DNA of 64,000 nt from Pelagibacterium nitratireducens. Lineage in GTDB: Bacteria; Pseudomonadota; Alphaproteobacteria; Rhizobiales; Devosiaceae. Shown in pieces: positions 26,485-34,613 of the stretch (its first letter is position 1; each line of letters begins with the position of its first letter). Both the position numbers and the translations under genes were made by a program. Location: the NCBI RefSeq assembly GCF_037044555.1, contig NZ_CP146276.1, forward strand, positions 95,743-159,742. The letters are read 5' to 3'. The notes under the pieces were generated by a model. It was not told where the DNA came from and did no database searches. It worked only from the letters and a program-made list of their open reading frames with translations.

Positions 26485-26745
26485 ATGCCGGCGATATCTC
26501 TGCCCGTTGTCGTCGTGATCGCGCTTCTTTCGGCTGTCGCCGGAAGCGCGGTCACCTATGTCGTCGTGCCCACCGATGACCCGCAAGCGCGGGCGCTGTT
26601 GGCCCGGCAGGTCGAACTTCTCGAACAGGAAGCCGCCGCGCGCGAAGCGGCGGCCGAACGCCGTCAGGACTTCTTTGGGTCCAATCCCGACACCTTTCCC
26701 ACATCGGGCGGCCAGGAAATGGCTCCTCGGTTCGGGACGAACTGA
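26485..26745 (+). CDS. trbK: Putative entry-exclusion protein TrbK (TrbK-alt type)
   Basis: 86 residues from the ATG at 26485. An N-terminal hydrophobic helix (3-27) anchors it, followed by a charged coiled-coil region (ARQVELLEQEAAAREAAAERR) and a tail TSGGQEMAPRF. It lacks the Cys lipobox of RP4 TrbK. Its place between trbJ and trbL matches entry-exclusion genes of repABC plasmids. The 20-bp sequence coding for SGGQEMA is shared with the end of trbJ. Confidence 0.8.
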   Translation: MPAISLPVVVVIALLSAVAGSAVTYVVVPTDDPQARALLARQVELLEQEAAAREAAAERRQDFFGSNPDTFPTSGGQEMAPRFGTN

Positions 26746-26756
26746 GGGGTATCGTC

Positions 26757-27926
26757 ATGCGCGCTGGCACTCTCCTGAAGATCTCAGGCGTCTTCCTCGG
26801 CTTGGCTGTGCTGGTCGATCCTGCCATTGCGCAGGACGGATCGGTGCTAACAGAGATGGAGAACCAGGTCGTTGCCGCAACGCAAGGGTGGCAGGATCGG
26901 GTGCTTGACGCGGCAACCTCGCTGTTCTGGATTCTGGCCGGCATCGAGGTCGGCATAGCCGCCGTTATGCTGGCCATTCAGGCTCCGGCGATCGAAGCGT
27001 GGTTTGGCGAGCTGGTGCGCCGCATCCTTTTCATCGGCTTCTTCCTGTTCGTCCTGCAGGTCGGGCCTGAGTTTGCACGGGCCGTTGTCGATAGCCTCTT
27101 CCAGATTGGTGCTGACGGAGGCTCTGCGTCGCCGGCCAATGTTTTCAATGCCGGCATTCGTGTTGCATCGCAGCTCTCGGATAACGCGCAGTTCGGCCTC
27201 TTCGAGGACAATGCCATGGCCATGGCAGCGGTCTTTGCCATGATCGTGGTGGTGATCTGCTTCGCGCTCGTGGCCGCAATCTTCGTTTCCGTTCTCGTAG
27301 AGATGTATGTCGGCCTGCTGGCCGGGATGATTATGCTCGGCCTCGGCGGCTCGTCCTTCACCAAGGACTTCGCAGTCCGCTACCTCGTTTATGCATTTTC
27401 GGTCGGCATGAAGTTGATGGCGCTCGTGATGATCGCGCGCATCGGCTCGGAAGTGCTGATCGGCATGTCCAACAACACCACGAGCGAAGACCAGTTTCTG
27501 ACGACGCTCACGATCGCGGGGATCTCGGTCGTCGTCTTCATGATCGCGATGTACGTCCCCAACATCATTCAAGGCGTGGTCCAGGGGGTATCGGTCAGCA
27601 ACGGCATGGAAACATTCCGGGCCGGGGCACAGATCGGGTCCTTCGCAGCTCTCGGGGCCGGGGCCGCTCTTGGGGCGGCGGGCGTTGCCAAGGGCGGCAT
27701 GGCCGCCGCTAGCGCGGCAAAGGCTGGCGGGGCCGGCTTCGGCGGTCAAGCCTCGGTGGCAATGAAGGCGATGGGCGGCTCTGTGGGCGGTGCCGCCGCC
27801 GACAAGCTCATGGGCATTCCCGGCGCGCGGATGGGTTCGACCCTCGGGCTCGCCAATCAGAAGCTCCGCGACAGCCAACAGGGGCGCGGCGGAAACAGCA
27901 ACAGAATGATGGACGACGGCAAATGA
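26757..27926 (+). CDS. trbL: Conjugal transfer membrane protein TrbL (VirB6 family)
   Basis: 389 residues. A signal-like helix (ending PAIAQ, about residue 24) is followed by several membrane helices between about 55 and 285. After the membrane part comes a Gly/Ala-rich, low-complexity tail with repeated AAKAGGAGFGG-like sequence. That is the usual polytopic VirB6/TrbL channel protein. It begins 11 bp after trbK. Confidence 0.93.
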   Translation: MRAGTLLKISGVFLGLAVLVDPAIAQDGSVLTEMENQVVAATQGWQDRVLDAATSLFWILAGIEVGIAAVMLAIQAPAIEAWFGELVRRILFIGFFLFVLQVGPEFARAVVDSLFQIGADGGSASPANVFNAGIRVASQLSDNAQFGLFEDNAMAMAAVFAMIVVVICFALVAAIFVSVLVEMYVGLLAGMIMLGLGGSSFTKDFAVRYLVYAFSVGMKLMALVMIARIGSEVLIGMSNNTTSEDQFLTTLTIAGISVVVFMIAMYVPNIIQGVVQGVSVSNGMETFRAGAQIGSFAALGAGAALGAAGVAKGGMAAASAAKAGGAGFGGQASVAMKAMGGSVGGAAADKLMGIPGARMGSTLGLANQKLRDSQQGRGGNSNRMMDDGK

Positions 27927-27956
27927 GCGTTCGCAAGCAACTTCGAGGCATAGCGC

Positions 27957-28616
27957 ATGGCTAAGAAAGTACCCGACAATCCCTATCTTGCCGCACGCTA
28001 TGAATGGAACGAACGCTATGGCTCCTATGTGCGTGCAGCAACCGCTTGGCGCACCATCGGCCTTGTCTCGATGACCATGGCCGTGATCGGCTTCGGCTAC
28101 GCGCTCTACCAGTCCACACAGGTCAAGCTCGTCCCCTACATTGTTGAGGTCGATCAGCTCGGCAATTCGGCCGCAGGCGGGTTCCCCGCGCAGATCGAAT
28201 ATGCCGATGAGCGCGTGGTGCGCGCGATGCTTGGCCAATGGGTGACGAACTTCCGCTCGATCACGCCCGATACGGTCGTGCAAACCGGGTACATCAACCA
28301 GACCTATGCGATGCTACGGCGGCAAGATCCTTCCACCGAGAAGGTCAACGCTTGGTTCCGCAATAACTCGCCCTTCGATCAGGCGCGAGAAAAGACGGTT
28401 TCCGTCGAAATCAACAATGTAGTGGCCCTGTCCAACCAGTCCTATCAGATCGACTGGACCGAGATCGAGCGCGATAGGCAGGGCAGGGAATTGCAGACCC
28501 GACGCTGGCGCGGAGTTGCCACCGTTACACTATCGCCGCCTCAAGACGAGGCTATCATTCGTCTCAATCCGATCGGTCTTTACCTGGCCGATTTCGATTG
28601 GACCGCTCAGCTTTAA
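27957..28616 (+). CDS. trbF: Conjugal transfer protein TrbF (VirB8 family)
   Basis: 219 residues: a short cytoplasmic N-terminus ([18 protein letters not shown]), one membrane helix about residues 33-52, then a periplasmic VirB8 domain with [20 protein letters not shown] and the C-terminal [16 protein letters not shown]. It bridges inner-membrane ATPases and the outer core complex. Confidence 0.95.
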   Translation: MAKKVPDNPYLAARYEWNERYGSYVRAATAWRTIGLVSMTMAVIGFGYALYQSTQVKLVPYIVEVDQLGNSAAGGFPAQIEYADERVVRAMLGQWVTNFRSITPDTVVQTGYINQTYAMLRRQDPSTEKVNAWFRNNSPFDQAREKTVSVEINNVVALSNQSYQIDWTEIERDRQGRELQTRRWRGVATVTLSPPQDEAIIRLNPIGLYLADFDWTAQL

Positions 28617-28640
28617 TTTCCATCGCTCGCGGAGAGAGTA

Positions 28641-29465
28641 ATGTTCAACACCAGATATTTGCGCGCGGGCGTGGGTGCGTTTGCCTTGATGGCGGCAAGC
28701 CTCGCCCCTTCGGCTAGTTTCGCGGCCGACCAGAACGCCCAACGGGGCACCCATCTGTCGGGCCAGTGGCAGAACGCCCCGGCCGTTGTGACGCGGGGCG
28801 CAGATGGCACCGTGATCTATCTCTATGGCGAAACTCAGCCGACCGTTGTTTGTTCCCCGTTGCAGCTCTGCGAAATTGCGTTGCAGGCCGGCGAAGCCGT
28901 TCGCGACGTCCTGGTGGGCGATACGGTTCGCTGGCAGGTCGAGCCGGCGTCGTCGGGCTCGCCCGAAGGCCCTCGCATCCATCTTGTGGTCAAGCCCGCC
29001 AAAGCGGGGCTTAAAACGTCCATGGTCGTCACCACGTCGCGGCGTACCTACCACATCAACCTCGAGTCGCGCTCAAGCGGCTATATGGCTCGGGTCGCTT
29101 TCTCCTATCCGGAGGATATTCGCCAGCAAATCGCCGCCGTAAATCAGCAGATTCAGGACAGCATCATTCCTGGCGCTGGCGTCGCCGCCGAAAACCTCAA
29201 TTTCAACTTCTCGATCAGCGGCAATGCCCGGTGGAAGCCGTCGCGCATCTATACCGACGGGATGAAGACCTACATTCAGTTCCCCGGCCACCTCGGCAGC
29301 GGCGATGCCCCGATCCTGTTCGTCCAGTCGGGCGGGCAAAACCAGATCGTCAATTACCGGCTCAACAACAACATGATGATCGTGGATTACCTGATCGATC
29401 GGGCCGTGCTGGTCAACGGCGTGGGCAATCAACAGCAGCGCATTACCATTCGGAGGAGGGGATAG
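28641..29465 (+). CDS. trbG: Conjugal transfer protein TrbG (VirB9 family)
   Basis: 274 residues with a signal peptide (cleavage about SFA-AD, residue 29). The VirB9-type beta-rich domain includes [29 protein letters not shown], and the C-terminal [14 protein letters not shown] and [15 protein letters not shown]. It forms part of the outer-membrane core complex with TrbH and TrbI. Confidence 0.95.
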   Translation: MFNTRYLRAGVGAFALMAASLAPSASFAADQNAQRGTHLSGQWQNAPAVVTRGADGTVIYLYGETQPTVVCSPLQLCEIALQAGEAVRDVLVGDTVRWQVEPASSGSPEGPRIHLVVKPAKAGLKTSMVVTTSRRTYHINLESRSSGYMARVAFSYPEDIRQQIAAVNQQIQDSIIPGAGVAAENLNFNFSISGNARWKPSRIYTDGMKTYIQFPGHLGSGDAPILFVQSGGQNQIVNYRLNNNMMIVDYLIDRAVLVNGVGNQQQRITIRRRG

Positions 29466-29467
29466 TC

Positions 29468-29926
29468 ATGTCTGGCGTCTCCAAGATCACGCGCGCCCTT
29501 TCCGTGGCGTTTGTCTCGCTCTCGCTCGCCGGCTGCATGACGACTGGTGGCGGCTATTTTTCCGCCGCATCCAGCACCGATGCCGCCAATCTGAATGCTT
29601 ACGCCGCCAATGCAGTCGCCGGCGACATGGTAGCCCAACTGGCCGAACACGTTGGACCGGGAACGGGAACCATCGCGCTCAAATCCGATGGCTCGCCCAT
29701 GTCGGCCGCTCTCGAGGAACATCTTCGTGGCTGGGGCTATGCGATCGATCCTTCCGCCTCGGGGCAGGGGGCAATCCCGCTGGCCTATACCGTCGATGCT
29801 TTCGAGGGCCAGGTTCTCACGCGTATCTCGACCCCCTCGGTTGAGCTGGCGCGTACCTACGCGATTACAGAGCTAGGTGCGCAACCGGCAAGCCCACTTT
29901 CGGTCATGCGCCGAACGACGACTTAA
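29468..29926 (+). CDS. trbH: Conjugal transfer lipoprotein TrbH (VirB7-like)
   Basis: 152 residues with a lipobox LSLAGC near residue 23, so it is a lipoprotein. The mature part contains DMVAQLAEHVGPGTGTIAL and ALEEHLRGWGYAID, the pattern of TrbH proteins that stabilise TrbG in the outer membrane. It starts 3 bp after the trbG stop. Confidence 0.92.
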   Translation: MSGVSKITRALSVAFVSLSLAGCMTTGGGYFSAASSTDAANLNAYAANAVAGDMVAQLAEHVGPGTGTIALKSDGSPMSAALEEHLRGWGYAIDPSASGQGAIPLAYTVDAFEGQVLTRISTPSVELARTYAITELGAQPASPLSVMRRTTT

Positions 29927-29939
29927 GGGAGGAACGCCG

Positions 29940-31307
29940 GTGAGTTCGATCGATCTCGATGGCGGCGGTGAAGACCAGCCAAAAATCCGCCGTCTCAACC
30001 GCCTTCCGGTGATCGCCTTCATCATCATTGTCGTCGTCTTTATCGGCGTCGTGTTTTGGGGCTTGTCGCAACGGGGCATAGGAAATCGAAGCGGCGGCAT
30101 GGACGGCTCCCCCGGTCAGCCCGCCTCGGACCTTGCCGATGAACTGACGCGCGGCGTGCCGCCCGGCATTATCGGGGAACCAGCTCGGCCGACGCCGCCA
30201 GTTGCGGCACCACAGGTCGATGAAGATGGCCAGCCGGTCACTACCAATCCGTTCCAGCCGCAACCTACGTCGCCGGCTCGGTCCCAGGTGCAGCAGATTC
30301 AAACGCAGCAGCAGCCGCAAGAAACGGAAGCGGAATGGCGGATGCGTCTCCAGCGTGAGTTTGAGGAAGCGCGTTTGCGGGAACAGCATCGGCAGGACCT
30401 GGCCGCGCTACAGGCGCGACCAACGGCCGCCAACAGCCCCATGTCGATCAACCTGGCCAATATCGAGGGTGTCGAAGGGCAGGGTGGTCAACAGGCCGGA
30501 ACCGCTTCGGGCGGCACAGGTCAACTTGACGGCGGGGGTGGCGCTTCGGGCGTGCAGGATCTTTACGCAGCCGCGATGCAGGCAGGGCTTGGTGGAGTGG
30601 GAGCGGGGCGTACCGATCCCAACAACCAGGCGGGCAAGGAATCGTTCTTCAATCAGGAGATCAATGACCTCGGATACCTGCCCAATATGGTCGTTCCGCA
30701 GCTCTCGCCCTATGAGCTCAAACGCGGATCGGTGATCCCGGCGACGCTCATTACGGGCATCAACTCCGACCTTCCCGGCCGGATTACCGCCCAGGTGCGC
30801 CAGAACGTCTATGATAGCGCCACCGGTCATCGGCTCCTGATCCCGCAGGGCACGCGACTTGTCGGGCGCTATGATTCCAACGTCTCATTCGGTCAAAAAC
30901 GCGTGCTGGTCATTTGGACCGACCTTGTTTTCCCGAACGGTTCGACCCTGCAAATCGGCGGAATGCCGGGACAGGATGCGCAGGGCTTTAGCGGCTTCAC
31001 TGATCGGGTGGACAACCGCTATCTCGAAACCTTCGGCTCGGCGATCCTTGTGGCGCTGATCGGCACGGGGATCGATGCGGCTTTCCCGCAATCGAACACG
31101 TCGCCCTGGCAGCAAAACGAGAACAACATCGAGGACGCGGCACGGCGCAATTTTGCCGATACATTCGGCCGGATCGCAGACCAGACGATCACGCGCAATC
31201 TCGACGTGCAGCCGACCTTGGAAATCAGGCCCGGCTATCAGTTCAACGTCTTCGTTGAGCAGGACATCATTTTCCCCGGCGCGTTCAACTCGACCTGGGG
31301 CCGCTGA
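29940..31307 (+). CDS. trbI: Conjugal transfer protein TrbI (VirB10 family)
   Basis: 455 residues from GTG 29940. A cytoplasmic stretch is followed by one membrane helix (about 22-43), then a Pro/Gln-rich linker (about 60-150). The C-terminal VirB10 domain has YELKRGSVIPATLITGINSD, LLIPQGTRLVGRY and PGYQFNVFVEQDI. It spans both membranes and senses ATP energy in the T4SS. It is the last core gene of the operon. Confidence 0.95.
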   Translation: MSSIDLDGGGEDQPKIRRLNRLPVIAFIIIVVVFIGVVFWGLSQRGIGNRSGGMDGSPGQPASDLADELTRGVPPGIIGEPARPTPPVAAPQVDEDGQPVTTNPFQPQPTSPARSQVQQIQTQQQPQETEAEWRMRLQREFEEARLREQHRQDLAALQARPTAANSPMSINLANIEGVEGQGGQQAGTASGGTGQLDGGGGASGVQDLYAAAMQAGLGGVGAGRTDPNNQAGKESFFNQEINDLGYLPNMVVPQLSPYELKRGSVIPATLITGINSDLPGRITAQVRQNVYDSATGHRLLIPQGTRLVGRYDSNVSFGQKRVLVIWTDLVFPNGSTLQIGGMPGQDAQGFSGFTDRVDNRYLETFGSAILVALIGTGIDAAFPQSNTSPWQQNENNIEDAARRNFADTFGRIADQTITRNLDVQPTLEIRPGYQFNVFVEQDIIFPGAFNSTWGR

Positions 31308-31343
31308 TCGACAGCGGCTCCAACCGAATTACAGGAGTTCATT

Positions 31344-31967
31344 GTGAAGATATCGCGAGCTGCCATCCGACTGCCGTTTATCATGAGCGCAGCGCTCTTT
31401 TTGACCGGGTGCCTCGCCCCCGAAACGATCAATGCGGATATCACCACTGAAGGCTACGACTATACGCTACGGGTTGAGAGTACGGTGGCGGACCCTCGCG
31501 CCGTCATGGCGGCCGCCGAGGGACGCTTGACGGAGCAAGATGACGAAGGGGCACGGCGGATGGCGGCAAACGATGCCGACATGCCCGGTTTCGAGCGTTT
31601 CGAATATGTTGGCGAAGGCCGTTTCGAGTTGGTGGTCAACCACGCTGGAACACTGGAGGCGGATCGAGGCGTCGGCTTCCCCAACACGCGGGGCGGCCTG
31701 AGGAACGACAATTATTTGCGCCTCGAGCGATTGGACGACGGCACCATCGAAATCAGTTCGCCCGAGATCCCCGCGCAGAATCTCGCTCAACATGAGGAGC
31801 TTCCATTTGAGCCGGCCGGGACGGTCAGGATAACGCCGGCACCGACCGATCGCGTTCTGGACCACAACGCCGATCGCTCCCCGGCCATGCTCGATCGCGC
31901 CTACGTCTGGAACGTCGATTCCTGGGAGGATCGGATTTTCATCAAGATCGTACCACAGGGCCAATGA
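31344..31967 (+). CDS. Lipoprotein of unknown function downstream of trbI
   Basis: 207 residues from GTG 31344 with AGGAG 7-8 bp before it. Lipobox LFLTGC near residue 23 predicts an outer-membrane lipoprotein. The rest is soluble, with YDYTLRVESTVADPRAVMAAAEG and a C-terminal AYVWNVDSWEDRIFIKIV. I do not recognise the family. It follows trbI by 36 bp in the same direction, so it is probably co-transcribed and might help mating-pair formation or surface exclusion (inference). Confidence 0.7.
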   Translation: MKISRAAIRLPFIMSAALFLTGCLAPETINADITTEGYDYTLRVESTVADPRAVMAAAEGRLTEQDDEGARRMAANDADMPGFERFEYVGEGRFELVVNHAGTLEADRGVGFPNTRGGLRNDNYLRLERLDDGTIEISSPEIPAQNLAQHEELPFEPAGTVRITPAPTDRVLDHNADRSPAMLDRAYVWNVDSWEDRIFIKIVPQGQ

Positions 31968-32247
31968 GCCGTGATCGAAAAACACCTTTTGGGGGTGCAG
32001 CGCATTAGCCGAAGCAAGTTTCCATCGCTCTATCAGGTGGTGGCCGACCATTGCGGCCAACCCCTCGTGATGGAACATGCCACCTACATGCCCAGGCAGC
32101 AGTTCCTGACAGCGCATGATGTTCTGATCTTTCCAACTGGTGTGAGCTGCCCTGCCTTGGCGACAAGGGGGCGACTCTGGCCTGCCGTCGAGGCGGCGGA
32201 GACACGATCGGGCCAATCTCGCAACGCAGTGGAAAGCGCCTATCCCC

Positions 32248-32535
32248 ATGGAGCTGACCGGGCCAGCCGTGATCGCCATGGCAGCCGAGTTCGGCCAACA
32301 TCTGGCCGATTACCTCGCTTCGATCGTGCATCTGGTGGTACTGCCTGCCGCGCCGACTCAACCGGCAATCATGCAAGCCCTCTGTACAACCCGGGAGGCG
32401 GGACCGGATGGCTTTGGGCTCAAGGACCGGTTCAATTTGAGCGTGGCGCAACGGCGTAAACGCGGCTTTCCGATACCCCCGCAGAGGGCAGGGGGCGTAA
32501 GCCCCCTCCTACCATATAGGAGTTTTCATGACTAA
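32248..32535 (+). CDS. Hypothetical protein, uncertain
   Basis: 95 residues. The first half (VIAMAAEFGQHLADYLASIVHLVVLPAAP) is plausible as a helix-rich protein, while the second half is Arg/Pro-rich. There is no clear ribosome-binding site. The preceding gap 31968-32247 shows no gene I can support. Confidence 0.3.
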   Translation: MELTGPAVIAMAAEFGQHLADYLASIVHLVVLPAAPTQPAIMQALCTTREAGPDGFGLKDRFNLSVAQRRKRGFPIPPQRAGGVSPLLPYRSFHD

Positions 32536-32701
32536 AAATGATATCCCAGCCTTTGTGGACGCCGTGATCGCAGCCGGGACCGATATTCGGTCGCCAGGCG
32601 AAGGCTTTTACGTGATCGGCGATGCTGACATGCCCGATCCTGAAGTGCGACAACGGCTTTACCACATCGATCGTCACCATGCCATTTCCGAGCGAGTCTA
32701 G
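32528..32701 (+). CDS. Small protein, unknown (57 residues)
   Basis: Starts MTKNDIPAFVDAVIAAGTD and ends HHAISERV. AGGAG lies at a good distance (5-6 bp) before the ATG. Acidic and soluble, with DADMPDPEVRQRLYHIDRHH in the second half. No family recognised. It lies between the trb block and the vapBC remnant. Confidence 0.5.
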   Translation: MTKNDIPAFVDAVIAAGTDIRSPGEGFYVIGDADMPDPEVRQRLYHIDRHHAISERV

Positions 32702-32722
32702 CATTGGCCCTCCTTCCGGCTG

Positions 32723-33156
32723 TCACCAACCTAGATCAGTATGGGTAAAATCGACACCCTTGTAGGCGATTTTAATCCGATATGCTCTGGCGCAGGCATA
32801 GGCGAAACAATCGTCCATGTTGAGACTGGCCTTGTGATTGACGATCTTTCCGAATTCCTGGGCGGCATCGAGAGCCTTGATCGCCACGTCGGCGGTTATC
32901 ATGGTGTCCTTGGCTTCTAGATCGAGAATGGATTGATCGACCATGGCGCGCGCTCGCACGAGCATGTCTTTAGTGGCCGGGTTGTCCTTGCCCGCCAGTC
33001 GCCGGGTGATCGACAAAGAGGCTTCCACCCTGACGACGGGGAAACATAAAGCTGCCGGTTGTCGGCAATGGCGGTTTTAAGCCGAGCCATCAGCTCGTCG
33101 GCGTCCGGCTCATTGGTCAAAATGGCGACGACGACCGACGCATCTACAAACAGCAT
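32723..33156 (-). pseudogene. vapC: VapC-type PIN-domain toxin, frameshifted
   Basis: The N-terminal frame from the ATG at 33156 reads MLFVDASVVVAILTNEPDADELMARL, with the first catalytic Asp of the PIN domain, and LYVSP. The frame is then lost. The C-terminal frame (VVRVEASLSITRRL ... LNMDDCFAYACARA with the other acidic residues) continues in another phase. The shift sits at a run of four C on the coding strand (GGGG at 33038-33041): one more C would give SPVVRVEA and a full-length ~144-residue VapC. The toxin is therefore probably dead unless the base is a sequencing error. Confidence 0.8.
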
Positions 33157-33395
33157 CAGTCCTCGCTCCACATTTCATCGGTTTCAGCCTTGTGATCGCC
33201 CGGCTGAAACAGCCCGGCGTCTCGCGCCATGGCGAGGGACTTGGCCAGCCTTCCGCGGATGAGAAGATTGCGCCTATGCTTGGCAATCTCATGCTTGAGG
33301 GCAATTTTCACGGCCTCGACCTTGGACGTGTTAGTCAGCCCGATCAGCTCTTCGGCCAGTTTATCGACCTCGGGGTCTTTTATGTAGAGCGGCAT
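33156..33395 (-). CDS. vapB: VapB-type antitoxin (PSK_trans_fac family)
   Basis: 79 residues from the ATG at 33395: MPLYIKDPEVDKLAEELIGL, TSKVEAVKIALKHEI, then an acidic C-terminal tail (KAETDEMWSED) that would block VapC. The N-terminal ribbon-helix-helix-like part binds the operator upstream. The stop overlaps the vapC start (TGATG). It is intact, although its partner toxin is frameshifted. Confidence 0.85.
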   Translation of the reverse strand: MPLYIKDPEVDKLAEELIGLTNTSKVEAVKIALKHEIAKHRRNLLIRGRLAKSLAMARDAGLFQPGDHKAETDEMWSED

Positions 33396-33413
33396 GGGCG
33401 CATATCCTTTTTC

Positions 33414-33429
33414 GCATATTAAAATATGC
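33414..33429. promoter_or_regulatory. Probable vapBC operator palindrome
   Basis: GCATATT-AA-AATATGC, a perfect 7-bp inverted repeat just upstream of vapB. It is AT-rich in a GC-rich region. Autoregulation by VapB(C) is usual for the family. Confidence 0.55.
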
Positions 33430-33519
33430 TGGATTTCATATGTCTGCAACGGACTCCGCCCCGCAAGCCAACGCCAGCGAGGCGGGAGGGGAGCTTGAGT
33501 GAAGGGGCTTGGGCTCCCC

Positions 33520-33815
33520 TCATTCCTTGTGCGACAGGCCAGCCGATTGGCGTATTGCCTGCGCTACCGTATCCGGTGCATTCTCGATCACCTTCAACAG
33601 CAGCATGGCGGCCCGGTCGGGCTGACGCCGCTTTTGCTCCCAGTCCTTTATGGTTCCAGCGGGCAGGCCATAGCGCTTGGCGAAAGCTTCTGGCGCTTTC
33701 GGATTGCCGCCACATCGACGGTTTCAGGGATGAAAACGGCGGCAGGCTCTGCGCGCCTTTCCGCAATTGCCAGTGCTTCATGCGCGCTCTGGATAAGCTC
33801 TCTGCCAAAAGTCAT
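33520..33815 (-). pseudogene. XRE/NadS-type helix-turn-helix antitoxin, frameshifted
   Basis: The first frame from the ATG at 33815 reads MTFGRELIQSAHEALAIAERR ... VDVAAIRKRQKLS and soon stops. The expected continuation EAFAKRYGLPAGTIKDWEQKRRQPDR ... AGLSHKE is present in another phase. Both frames read the same GAAGCTTTCGC, so a 13-bp deletion between two such repeats would explain the change. The full protein would be about 102 residues. The DNA-recognition part of the helix-turn-helix is damaged, so it is probably inactive. Confidence 0.75.
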
Positions 33816-34075
33816 GCTTTACCCTTTCTCTGTCTGTAGGCGTCGGCCAGGCTTGGGGAGGACACGAGCCAGTTCATTTCGTTCGACTTTGGAGAGATTG
33901 CCCTTCTCGTTCTTGCCGTAGATTGCGAGGGCGAACACTGGAATATCTCCGCCTGCGAAAAAGTGGATGGTGTGAAATCCACCGCTTTTTCCCTCTCTGT
34001 TACGGGCGTGTCGCATCTTTCGTGGACCGCCTGTACCGGCCATCAAAGCCCCGGATTCCGGATCGGCGGCGACAA
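33812..34075 (-). pseudogene. RelE/HigB-type toxin remnant, N-truncated and frameshifted
   Basis: The core ADPESGALMAGTGGPRKMRHARN then EGKSGGFHTIHFF and PVFALAIYGKNEKGNLSKVERNELA matches HigB/RelE-like toxins. The first 25 or so residues are missing: DNA before about 34065 instead encodes a ParB-like remnant in another phase. Near the end, one extra C shifts the frame. In the alternative frame the tail LADAYRQRKGKA would stop at TGA overlapping the antitoxin ATG, the usual coupling. Two lesions make it non-functional. Confidence 0.7.
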
Positions 34076-34330
34076 CCGCCATCCTCGGGGTCGAACAGAT
34101 CGCGGCGGACGGTGCCGCCCTCGGCTCCAATGGCGTCCAGTCCGCCAATGAACTGCGCCCGCTTGTCGCTGGCCGGGACTTCCTCGCTCGCCAGCATCCT
34201 TTTGATGGTGTGATGATGGCGGTTATAGGGGCTTAGGCTCTGCCAAACGTCCACCTGTCGGGCATGGTCGTCGGTGATGGTGAAAGCGGTAAGCTGCTCA
34301 AAGCTGATTTCATTGGCCCTAAGTGTCGAG
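34055..34330 (-). pseudogene. ParB-like partition/nuclease-domain protein remnant
   Basis: A fragment reading EISFEQLTAFTITDDHARQ, KRMLASEEVPASDKRAQFIG and GGTVRRDLFDPEDGG resembles the middle of plasmid ParB-like proteins of ~600-700 residues. No start or end is present. Upstream sequence continues in other phases for a short way, and it joins the toxin remnant out of frame. Gap 34331-34613 shows nothing else. Confidence 0.6.
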
Positions 34331-34613
34331 GTAAAACCGATCGATTTGCGTCTCGGTCGGGACGAGAGATTGATTGGGTCGGAACCCGGCCAACAGCGCT
34401 CCGGACGCTGTCCCGCGATTTCGCCCGAACAAGCTGATGCGGTGCGACATTCCGCGACATCGCGCATCCTGATCGGGCAGGCTTAGCTTCCCAGTCACAT
34501 GATACTGATTTGACGAAGATCGACGTTTCAAAATAATGAAAAATGGCTGGCCAACGAGCTGCCGAAAGAAGACGTAGGCAACAGCGGAACTCCAGAAAAG
34601 GGACTCGAGAACT

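Noticed and set aside
26847..28283. Long minus-strand open frame (478 codons) opposite trbL/trbF
   Set aside because: It shadows two clear trb genes; composition is His/Asp/Arg-rich as expected from the reverse of membrane-protein codons, with no motif.
31971..32459. Plus-strand open frame of 162 codons after the trb lipoprotein
   Set aside because: Weak GTG start without a ribosome-binding site and an Arg/Ser/Gly-rich second half typical of a non-coding phase; it also overlaps a somewhat better frame at 32248.
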